Source: Globisporangium splendens (lineage: Eukaryota > Oomycota > Peronosporomycetes > Pythiales > Pythiaceae). From it: a stretch of DNA of 64,000 nucleotides. The translations under genes were made by a program, and so were the position numbers. The notes beneath the pieces were generated by a model. That model was not told where the DNA came from and made no database searches. It saw nothing but the letters and a program-made list of their open reading frames with translations. Location: contig VFIW01000075.1 of NCBI GenBank assembly GCA_006386115.1, positions 160,610 through 224,609 on the forward strand. The letters are read 5' to 3'. Within the stretch, counting starts at the first letter, position 1. Every line of letters begins with the position of its first letter. Shown here piece by piece: positions 1 through 10,400 of the stretch.

Positions 1-972
<972 letters not shown>

Positions 973-1118
973 AAATGCGTCAGAACGTAAATGCCCAGAA
1001 GTTATATCTATATATGCGTAATGCAGCAATGGAAACACAAGCAATCATTATGCAAAAACACACAGGCGTGGCATTATATCGAAATACTCTATTCATCTCG
1101 TTCTCCTTCTCTGTCCGT

Positions 1119-3455
1119 TTACTCATCGTCGTCAGAGAACGTGAAATCCTCGACCTTGTCTTCCTCATCGACGGCCGCGACCGACTTCTTGAACTCCTGG
1201 AGCGACATCTTCTTGACCTTGGCGAACGTCTCGTCGTCCACGGGCTGCGCGCCACTCGATTGCTTCTTGTTCTGCTTCTTCTTCTTGTTCTTCTTGGCTG
1301 GCACCTTCTTCTCCTCTTCGTCGCTCTCATCATCACTATCGTCGTCACTGTCCGCGTGCTCCTGCTGCGTCGCGTTGGACGTCGTCGCGATCTTCTTCTT
1401 GAGCTCCTCGACGTCGGACGCAAAAGCCTTCTTGACGGCGTTCTCGCGCTCGTCCTTGAGGAACGCGTCGAGCTTCTCGATGTCCTTCGGCGCGACATCG
1501 AGCGCGCTGCGCTTGACGCGGATCCACTCAGAGCGCTTCTTGAGGCTGTCGATGATGCCCTTGGCCAGCGACGACCACTTGGGGATCGAGCACCCTTCCT
1601 TCATAAACTTGGTCAGCGTCAGGATCAGCGGCACCGCGAACTCCGGGAAGCCGATGTGGAACTTGTACACGTCGCACTCGCGCTGCAGCAGCTCAAAGAG
1701 CTTGGCGATCACCAGGTCGTGCACACGCCTGCTCTCGACGTTGGACTTGGCAAGCTTGACGCACAAGTCCAGGTCCAACTCCAGACGGCCCTTGCCCTCG
1801 TTGGTCGTCTTGGTCTTGCCGTTGCGGTACGACGTGTTGAACGGCGGCATGTTGAGCACCTCGAGCAACACGGGACTCGTCGGCACGAACGAGTTGGTCG
1901 CGAACGCGATCTGCTGCAGCAGCTTGACGCAGTGGAACCGCAGCGGCGCGTACCGGATCGTCGACGAGAGACGCACGAGCGCAAACAGGAGCTGCGAGAG
2001 CGGGTACACGAGCGGCTTGAGCTGGTTCTCCTCTGGGTACGCGCAGATCACGGCAGTCCAGACGCGCAGCTGGTTGAAGAACTGCCAGTTAAGCACGGCT
2101 TTGAACGTCCCGGGGCTCGGCGACGTGATCGTCTTGCGGATCGCGATCGCGAGCTGGCGGATGTAGATGAACGCGTGCTGGTACGAGCTCGAGAGGTCGA
2201 GACCGTAGAGCTCGACGACACAGTTGCCGAGCAGCACGTGGTGCGGCAGCGTGGCTTCATTCGTGAACTTGGTGTTGCGCATGTACGTGATGTAGATGCC
2301 CTTGAGCGCGAGCTCCAGGAACGGGAACGGCATCTGCAGCGCGAGGTCGCGGATGCGCACGAACGCCAGCATGCACACGTTGTTGTTCAGCGACTTGGCC
2401 CAGAGCTTGAGCAGCGCCTTGAGCACGCGGCGCGCAGTCTTGGGGCACGGCACGACAAACGGGATGTAGTGCGCCAACTCGCGCAGCACAAACGACTGGA
2501 TGTCCTGACCCGTGGTCTGCTCGAGCAAGTAGCATGTCGAGCTAAAGAACCGACGGATCAGAAGCGAGTGCTTCTTCCACTTCTTTTCGTCCACCTTGAG
2601 CTTGGAGGACGCGCTTTGGCTGCTGTCGTCATCGTTCTCTTCGTCCATGGCGGCGCCAGTGGCACCGACGAGCTTGGCGAACGCGACATGGGTCTTGCGC
2701 AGCACGCTCAGCATCATGCGGTTGTATACCGTGCTGCTCTGAATCTCGTACATGATCTCGCCCTCTTTGTTCACGTCGGCGGCATCGCTCGAGCGGCACG
2801 CGTCGCTGAAGATCTTCATCATCTTGCGCAAGCCGTTCATCGTGGTCTTGTCGAACGCCTCCTTCTCCGCCTTGGCCAATAGCTCCATGGTCAACGTCGT
2901 GCGACCAATACCTGGCGCATCGTCCTCTTCCGCGGCGCCTTCCACGTCCATCTTTCCCTCCGCGGCATCGTCCTCAGCCTTTTCGTTGTCATCACTTTCA
3001 TCATCATCGTCCGCAGCGTCGCCATCGTCGAAAGCCGGGTACGCCGTCATGTATCGTGGGTCGAGCGCGTCCTCATCTTCCTCTTCACTGCTGCTGTCGT
3101 CGCCACCCATGTCGATGTCATCCTTCTCATTGTCGTTGTTGCCGCCATCCTCGTTCTCAAAGTCCGACGCGTTGTCGTCCGAGTCGAGGAACTCGGCGTT
3201 GAGGAACTCGTCAACGTCCATCTCGTCCATCATGTCGGGCTCTTCGGCCGCCGCAGCTTTGGGTGCGCCATGCATCGCGAGCGCGGCTTCATTCACCTTC
3301 TTGCCCTTCTTCGTCGGCGCGTCGCTGTTGCGCTCGAAGCGGTTCTTCTTGCGGTCCTTCATCGCCTGGAACTTCTTCTTCTCATTGCGCTGCTTGAGCT
3401 TCTGCTGCAGGTGACCCTTGGCGATGAACTTGGCCTTCTTCTTGGACGCGCCCAT
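1119..3455 (-). CDS. NOC2: Nucleolar complex protein 2 homolog (NOC2)
   Basis: A 778-aa protein of the Noc2 family. Noc2 pairs with Noc1 and then Noc3 to carry pre-60S particles from nucleolus to nucleoplasm. The first 60 residues are strongly basic (KKKAKF, KDRKKNRFERN), as expected of a nucleolar protein. A long acidic stretch follows (about residues 80-180, EDEDALDPRY and DDDDESDDNEK). The helical Noc2 core runs from about 190 to 660, with family-like segments such as LRELAHYIPFVVPCPK and PLSQLLFALVRL. The tail is lysine/acid-rich and ends FSDDDE. Single exon. A CA dinucleotide tract begins about 10 bases before the start codon on the coding strand. The 635-aa frame antisense to it is a codon-bias shadow. 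Confidence 0.93.
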   Translation of the reverse strand: MGASKKKAKFIAKGHLQQKLKQRNEKKKFQAMKDRKKNRFERNSDAPTKKGKKVNEAALAMHGAPKAAAAEEPDMMDEMDVDEFLNAEFLDSDDNASDFENEDGGNNDNEKDDIDMGGDDSSSEEEDEDALDPRYMTAYPAFDDGDAADDDDESDDNEKAEDDAAEGKMDVEGAAEEDDAPGIGRTTLTMELLAKAEKEAFDKTTMNGLRKMMKIFSDACRSSDAADVNKEGEIMYEIQSSTVYNRMMLSVLRKTHVAFAKLVGATGAAMDEENDDDSSQSASSKLKVDEKKWKKHSLLIRRFFSSTCYLLEQTTGQDIQSFVLRELAHYIPFVVPCPKTARRVLKALLKLWAKSLNNNVCMLAFVRIRDLALQMPFPFLELALKGIYITYMRNTKFTNEATLPHHVLLGNCVVELYGLDLSSSYQHAFIYIRQLAIAIRKTITSPSPGTFKAVLNWQFFNQLRVWTAVICAYPEENQLKPLVYPLSQLLFALVRLSSTIRYAPLRFHCVKLLQQIAFATNSFVPTSPVLLEVLNMPPFNTSYRNGKTKTTNEGKGRLELDLDLCVKLAKSNVESRRVHDLVIAKLFELLQRECDVYKFHIGFPEFAVPLILTLTKFMKEGCSIPKWSSLAKGIIDSLKKRSEWIRVKRSALDVAPKDIEKLDAFLKDERENAVKKAFASDVEELKKKIATTSNATQQEHADSDDDSDDESDEEEKKVPAKKNKKKKQNKKQSSGAQPVDDETFAKVKKMSLQEFKKSVAAVDEEDKVEDFTFSDDDE

Positions 3456-3464
3456 CGTGCTCTA

Positions 3465-3465
3465 G

Positions 3466-3498
<33 letters not shown>
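3465..3498. repeat. GT/CA dinucleotide microsatellite in NOC2 5' UTR
   Basis: A nearly pure GT run with one C interruption. It ends only about 10 bases upstream of the NOC2 ATG, so on the NOC2 strand it reads as a CA tract in the presumed 5' UTR. Confidence 0.9.
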
Positions 3499-3801
3499 AG
3501 GTGTACAAAGAGGGCTCGGCAGGGAGAGCAGCGAGCGTGTCTTCTCGAGGCACGCAGCTCCAATGCAATGGTGCAATTTGGCTTCTCGGCGGCTGATCAC
3601 TGGTCGTTGCACTATTGGTGGTGGCGCAGCTTTTGGCGAGCGTCCACTCCTTCTTTACTGTGTCACACACTACCTGTCGTCAACGACGAGTAGTAGTGTG
3701 TACCACATAATATTCACATTTTGGACATTTTCTACGATGAGATTGTCAATAGCATGCACTTTGATGACACCAAGTGCAGCTGTCAGAAAGAAATAGAAGC
3801 C

Positions 3802-3802
3802 C

Positions 3803-3841
<39 letters not shown>

Positions 3842-3843
3842 GT
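3802..3843. repeat. CTGT tetranucleotide microsatellite
   Basis: About ten uninterrupted copies of CTGT in the intergenic region, with no coding context. Confidence 0.92.
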
Positions 3844-4884
3844 GGATCGGAGGGAACGAGGCAGCGAGGCACTGACTGACTCGGAACGAATGGTTCGATA
3901 AAATAAGGAGGTGTGCAGCGAGTTCGGTAGAGGAACAGTGGTCACACAGGCGCACGACAGCCTCTGCTTGACTTGCGGCTCCTCCACTCGTTCTTCGCAC
4001 TCAAGCAGGCGTGTAAAACCCTCGGAGCACATTGCACTCGGAGAGCTTTAGCCCAACAATTTGAACTGAGCAACGTCCAATTTTTTAAAATCGGTCGCTG
4101 GTCAATGCGATCCCAATTAAAACTTCAAAATTCTACAATCAATTTTCTCTCCCGTGCAACTGAAAAATGAGATGAGAGGCTCGTTTTTGCCTCAGTCATT
4201 TTGCTTGTCAAGAGCGCCTCGAACGAAAGAAACAGGAGGGAATCTCTGCATTTATCTTTTCAGCCAATCAATCCACACTTGAATATTCATTTCAGCCAAT
4301 AAAGTGCCGAGAATGTGCTCTCTTCCTCAGATGTGGGTAGGGTAGGGGTACGCTTGCGCTCGTGACCACCTCGTTGACATAGCCAGGGAGTGAGCAATGG
4401 CCAATCACCTGCTGGCAGCAACGTCCAGTTGCAAGTGCTGGACTGCAAGCAAATCCAAAGTATACAAACTCCCATATAAAAAATTGTGCCCGAGCCCTCC
4501 CGCCCCTCTTTGCTTGCCAGCGAACCACAACTGCCATTTTGCTGTTCTCGGTTTGTTTGCTCCAGGCTTGTGGTTTGCTTGCTCGCACACATTTGCGACA
4601 ACAGCAAAACAAACCAAACAGCAAGTTCCACACGCGCACGCACGCTTCTGTTGATCTTGCAGCAAGCAAGCGCCCCATCGTCACGTCTGCCGACCGACAG
4701 ATCCGTTCGGTTCGCGAAAGAAAAGCACTTGCTTTGTCGAGTTGTCAACACGCCACACACCGGCATTCTTGTCGACAAGGTCACCCGTAACAAGCGGTGG
4801 AATTGCTGATCGTGTGCTCTGTAATTGCTCCGGCGCGGCGCATATTGACGCCATCCCCGACAGCATATCAGACGGCATACAACC

Positions 4885-5968
4885 ATGGGCGCGGCGCTGG
4901 TCAAGCGCTGCTTCACGAGCGACGACGTGTACGACAGCATGAAACAGCGCGCGGGCGATGCGCGGCAGCACCACCAGCACAAGCTCCGTCATGCGCGCAG
5001 TTACACAAGCCACAACAACAACAACAGCAACCAGTCGCGCCAGTATAATATCCAGCAGCATAACCACCACTATGTAACCCAGCAGCAGCAAGCACAACTC
5101 AAGCAGCTCGAGTTGCAGATGCAACTCGTGCAGCTGCAGGCGTTGCAGAGTAACCACCAGCGTACCCCCTCGACGAGTGGTTACGCGCGCTCCATGGCCA
5201 CGCCCACGCGCGCTAATGGCGCTATGATGGAGTACTACTACGCGGCGCGCTCGGCGTCGCACAAGACGGTGACGCCGCTGTCCGTGTCGTCGGCATCGGG
5301 GTACTCGGCCACCATGTCCGAGAGCTCGTTCGTAGGCTCGCAGAGCGACCCGCAGGCGCCGCAGGACGACGAGATCCTCGACATGGTTATGGCCAACGCT
5401 GGGCTCGCGTATCACCCCACGCAACAATGGCACCGTCATGCTGTTCCTGTTGCCACTGCAGCGCCAGCGCACCAGCAGTTCTACTCGACGTCGCTGCCGG
5501 CGTCCAGTGCCAGCAGTGCCGCGTCGCCCGCAAGAAGACCCGTCGTGACGCGCCGCAGCTCCATGAACGCGTTCCGCGCACTGCTGCCAGACACGTACGT
5601 GCTGGGCGAGGTGCTCGGCACGGGCACGACGTCGACGTGCTACCGGTGCGAGCGACGAGTGGACGGCGTGGCGTTCGCTTGCAAGGTGATCGACAAGCGG
5701 AAGCTCGCGCTCTCGTCGCAGCGCCGCCATGACATCGCGTTCCAGCTGCGCCGCGAAGTCGACGTGTTGTCGCGCGTGGATCACCCAAACATCGCCAAGC
5801 TCGAGGAAGCGTTCGAGAACGACGCGTACTTGATCCTGATCATGGAACTGCTGGATGGCGGCGAGCTCTTTGACGCGATCGTCGAGCGAGGACGCTTCTC
5901 CGAGCACGAAGCCGTCCAAGTCGCTCGCGCTGTGCTCTCGGCCATACAGTACATGCACTCGCTCGGCG

Positions 5969-5999
<31 letters not shown>

Positions 6000-6629
6000 G
6001 CTGCTCACGACCGCTTCTGCAGGCCGTGGTTCCTCATTGTCGTCCCGTGAAGATGGCTACAGCGAGAGCGGAGAAAATGAGCCCCTGACCGTCAAGATCA
6101 TTGACTTTGGCTTTGCCAAGTTCATGTCCGGTGAAGGCGCGACGACGACGTCGTTCCTCGGCACAGGAGGGTACCTGGCCCCCGAGATCCTCGTGCACCA
6201 CCCGTACACGTCGGCCGTCGACATGTGGGCGTTCGGCGTGCTGCTGTATCTGCTACTCTGTGGACGGGTACGTCGCTATATTTGCCTTGGTTGTTTGTTT
6301 GATTTGCATAACTGACGTTTGTTTATTTGTTTATGTATGTGTGCATAGTTGCCATTCGCTGCGTCGACGCATTTGCGGCCAAACCAGAGCGTCAAGTCGC
6401 TCTATCGCCTGTCGTTCCCGTCCAAGTACTGGGCCAACGTGAGTCCAGAGGCCATCGATCTCGTCAAGAAGCTCCTCGTGCTCAACCCAAACAAGCGGCT
6501 CACTGCCAAGGTACAACCAAAGATGCCATGTCATTTGTCGACATGCATTGTTTGTTCAGTGATTCTGATTCCATTTTCCTTTCGTTTTGTCGATAGGATG
6601 CGTTGAAGCATGTATGGCTGCAGCAATAA
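4885..6629 (+). CDS. CAMK-type serine/threonine protein kinase (3 exons)
   Basis: A protein kinase of about 525 aa resembling the CaMK/DAPK/CDPK groups. Exons are 4885-6267, 6349-6510 and 6597-6629. Both introns (6268-6348, 6511-6596) are GT-AG and keep frame. Residues 1-230 are low complexity, rich in Q, H, S and A. The kinase domain follows: glycine loop GTGTTSTCY (about 240), VAIK-equivalent FACKVIDK, catalytic loop HRDLKPEN (about 362), DFGFAKF (about 408) and the APE segment GYLAPEIL. Exon 2 restores the LPF and LNPNKRLTA motifs of subdomains X-XI. The protein ends just after KHVWLQQ, with no calmodulin-binding tail or EF-hands. A serine/glycine-rich insert of about 25 residues separates the catalytic loop from DFG. 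The 431-aa antisense frame is a shadow. Confidence 0.9.
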
Positions 6630-7424
6630 GCCTGCACGAACCCACCAAGAAGACACGACCACATACACGCAACGCATGCTGTGATTGCTAGGTATTGCAT
6701 TTCCCCCTCCACCATTATTTATGATTGCGGCTGTACAAGTAACACGAGAAAACGAGAGACTAAAGCCCAACGACACAATAGCACATCAAACGAGAAACAA
6801 ACAAGTTGAGAGCGACTTGATAAATCTCTCGCCATTGCTGCTCTCCTCCATGGTCGACAGATCGCATTGTCCAGTCGCTCGAGTGACTGCATCACGAACT
6901 TGAGTCCGAATTTCTTCAATCTACTCCACAGCGCAAGTGTCCATCTCCGAGAGACTTTACATCATGAGGTTGTAACGGAGATGGACAATTGGATACACTT
7001 GGACGCTGAGATACGAATGGAAAAGCTGTGGAAGTTTCCAGCAAGCAACCGGTCTTCTATTTATTAGTGGTCTCCTCCAACAATTCCTTCAATTTGAAAT
7101 CGTCGATCAAGAGACCTCAAGCAAGCAAACTGGTTCCTATCCGTTAGATGCTGCAATGTACAGAGCCAGTGTGACTGAGGCAGAGTTGAAGTTTGCGGAC
7201 TTGAAAGAGCTCTGGATGCGCTCAGCAATACCTGTCTCCAACAATTCCTATACTTGAGGTTTGTATGCAAATACCGGTAAATATCGGTATTGGACTTATA
7301 ATTGATTCCGGACTTCTGTTTATCACAACGTATGGAAGCTTCTTGGAAGAGCATTTGAAGATCAGCACGACGTCTGATTGGAGGCAAATGAAAACAGCAA
7401 CTATACGACCAACGCTCTTTCACT
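6630..7424. other. Intergenic region, convergent gene ends
   Basis: About 0.8 kb between the ends of the kinase and the ABC transporter. It contains a strong inverted repeat (listed separately) and no supported gene. Confidence 0.6.
6934..6991. repeat. Inverted repeat, 16-bp arms with one mismatch, 26-base loop
   Basis: Left arm CAAGTGTCCATCTCCG (6934-6949) and right arm CGGAGATGGACAATTG (6976-6991) are reverse complements apart from one position. It could fold as a hairpin in the 3' region of either neighbour, or be the remnant of a small inverted-repeat element. Function unknown. Confidence 0.85.
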
Positions 7425-10400
7425 CTAGCGCTTCATGTGATTGACGTAACGCAGACCGAGCAGCGCGAGCGCGCGGAAGACCACGATGAGCGCCACGAGC
7501 AGCAGCAGATCCGTCGCGATGTGCGCATGCTTCATGTCGAACGTGCCCTCGATGTAGCTCTTGAGCGTCAGATCACTGCCGTACTGCGGCGGCGCGTCTG
7601 CCAGCACGTTGCAGCCCAGGTACTCGCCAGTGTCGTCCTCATCCGATGGACAATCGGCAAACACGAGCGCTGCGAGCGCCGCGATGCTGTATGTGGGCGG
7701 CGCGATGTAGTGGATCCACTTGTATGCTGAGGGGATGTTGCCCGCCGGCGGGTTGAAGCCCGCGAACAGCATGTACATGGAGCTCAGCAGCGCGCCGAGG
7801 ATAGACGCGACCTCGACGCTCGGCAGCACGTACACGAGCAGCTGACCCATGTACACCTGCAACAGCACGTGGAGCGCGACGATGAACCAGTAGAGCGCGA
7901 ACCGCATCCACACGGCGCTGTCGCCGCTGTCCGTGAGGAAGCCCACGCTCGGGAACAAGATGCTCGTGAACAGGAGCGACGAGAGCGCGACGTACGGGAT
8001 CTCGGCAAGAGTGCCGGCCACAAAGTACCAGAGCGCGTTGTACGTCTGCGACGCGCGTTCGCGGTAGAACGCCGTGCGCTCAGCAGCTGCGATGGGCATG
8101 ACGCTGTTGAAGCCGATAAGCCCCAGGAAGATCGTGCTCACGAACACGAGACCGACGCCCGCGTTCGCGCCGTTGAATGTCCCGTAGTCGGTGCCCTGGT
8201 AGACGACGCCATAGATCGCGCCGAGCGCAACGCTGATGATCAGTCGCGTGAGGTTGTACGTCGGCGTGCGCCAATACATGCGGAAGAAGCGCATGCAGAG
8301 CATCGTGAACTGCGTGCGTCCTAACGCCGCGCGCTTGGTGCCGAACTTGAGCTCGGGTAGGTATTCTGACGGCCGTGTCACACCGTCTTGGTCCAGGTCT
8401 TCGTCCAGCAGCTTCTTCTGGTCGCTCGTGATAAAGTACTCGGCGAAATCCTGAGGCGCTGGTGGAGCGTCCAGCGTCTTGCCGCCATCACCGCTGGAGC
8501 TGCTGGTTGGAACACCAGCACCAATGCACTCGAGCATCCACGTTGCCGGATTCTGGCTGGGCTCAATGGGCGTGACGCCGGGGACACCATTGAAGTACGC
8601 AATGAGCTTGGCCGATTCGTTGCCCAGTTCGCCAAAGAACACGGTGCGGCCACCGCGCTGGAGCAGCAACAGCGCGTCGAACAAGTGAAACACGTCGGTG
8701 CTCGGCTGGTGGATCGTGCACACGACCGTGCGTCCCGTGTCGGCGATCTTGCGCACGCCGCGCATGATGAGCTTGGCAGCGCGCGCGTCGAGACCGCTCG
8801 TGGGCTCGTCCATGAACAAGATGCTCGGATGCGCCGCGAGCTCAACGCCGATCGTCACACGTTTCATCTGCTCGGTCGACGCCGTGCGAATGAGCGTGTG
8901 CGCGATCGGCTCGAGCTCCAGCAGCTCGATGCACTCGTGGACCGACGCGAGCTTGTCGGCGGTCGACACGCGTGCGTCCTGGCGCAGCATCGCCGAGAAC
9001 ATGAGCGCCTCGTACACGGTGGCCGAGTCCGAGTGGATGTCCATTTGCTCGCAGTAGCCCGTGCAGCGCCGGATCGCGAGGTCTGTCGCCGGGAACCCAT
9101 TGAGCAGGATCTTGCCGCGGATCCGGCCGCCAGTCTTGCGACCCGCGATCACGTCCATGAGCGTCGTCTTGCCGGCGCCAGACGACCCCATGAGCGCCGT
9201 CATCGTACCGGGTAGAGCGAACCCGGACACTCCCTGCAGCAGATCGATCTCCTCGTCCTTGCTCTTTCCGCCTGGGAGTGGCACTGAGTAGTAGAGATCC
9301 TGGAACGCGAGCGCCACAGGCACGATACCGCGACGCCCAGCCGCTGCGCTGTCGTCTCCATCAACCGCGAGCGTGATCGTCGAGACGCCCGACACTGACG
9401 AGGAGGACAACGCAGAGAGTCCGGCGTCGATCCCTGGGCTCGTGTCGCTCGTGCCCATGCGTGGAGTCTCGGGAGCCTCAATGTACCCGTCCTGGTCTTG
9501 CGCGAGGTCGGTCTTCACGACGCTCGTGGTCTCGGGACTCTCGTAGCGCTGGTACTCGAGCGCGAGGTACGCGACACCCACGAGCGCGACGTACCCGATG
9601 GCGAAGTAGCACCAGCTCCAGTAGATCCACTGCCGGTCGCTCGGGAGCCCGAAGAGCGCGAGGCTGTACTCACCCATGGTCTGACCCTTGAACCGCGCGC
9701 AGTAGTCGACCCCACCGTATACGCACACGTTGAAGGGTGGCGCCGTGTACTGGTTGATGCTCAGACCGCGGATGCACCACGCGAGCGGATTGATCCAGTA
9801 GATCCAGAGGAAGTACTCGGGGATGGCGCTCTTGGTCAGGAGGAAGCCGCTGAAGAGCATGAAGAAGAGGATCGAGACCATCATCGTGGGCTGCGCGATC
9901 GTGAGGTTTGGTGCGAGTGACGAGAGGCAGAAGAAGAAGCTCGTGAACCACATCTGGCACAGGAACAGCGTCAGCAAGAACACGATGAACCGGTCCACGA
10001 GCGCGACGTAGCCACCCATCCAGTACACGACGGCGCCAAATAGAACGGTCTCCATGATCCCGAACGGGATCGTCGTCACAGACGACGCGAGCACGTAGGC
10101 TGACGAGCGGAAGAAGTTGGAGCCGCGTTGCTTGTAGAACACGGAGCGCGCGTCCATGAATGTGGGCACCTGGGACGCCTGTCCCATGGAGAGGAACATG
10201 GCGCACGAGAAGAGCAGCCCGAGCACGAGCTGCGCGTTGGCGGCGTCCAATTGCCAGAACGTGGACCCGTAGAGCACGCCCATGACAATCACCATCACAG
10301 CACGACCCGCGAGGAACGCCGTGTTGCGCAGCGTGAGCAGCATTTGGCGCTCCAACAGTGTCGCCAAGTCTTGGCAGAACGTCTGGCGGAACACACCGCG

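Larger units (their letters stand above)
3456..4884. other. Intergenic region between NOC2 and the CAMK kinase
   Basis: About 1.4 kb separating divergent genes. It holds two microsatellites (GT and CTGT, listed separately) and AT-richer DNA. I see no supported coding sequence or RNA gene. Both promoters should lie here. Confidence 0.6.

Noticed and set aside
975..2882. 635-aa open frame antisense to NOC2
   Set aside because: Arg/Leu/Val-rich shadow created by G/C third-position bias of NOC2; no motif of its own.
3359..3796. Small frames through the GT/CA microsatellite
   Set aside because: Their translations are mostly repeat-derived (CVCV, THTH).
4681..5976. 431-aa frame antisense to the CAMK kinase
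   Set aside because: Repetitive Arg/Val/His composition mirrors the coding strand; the kinase motifs decide the strand.
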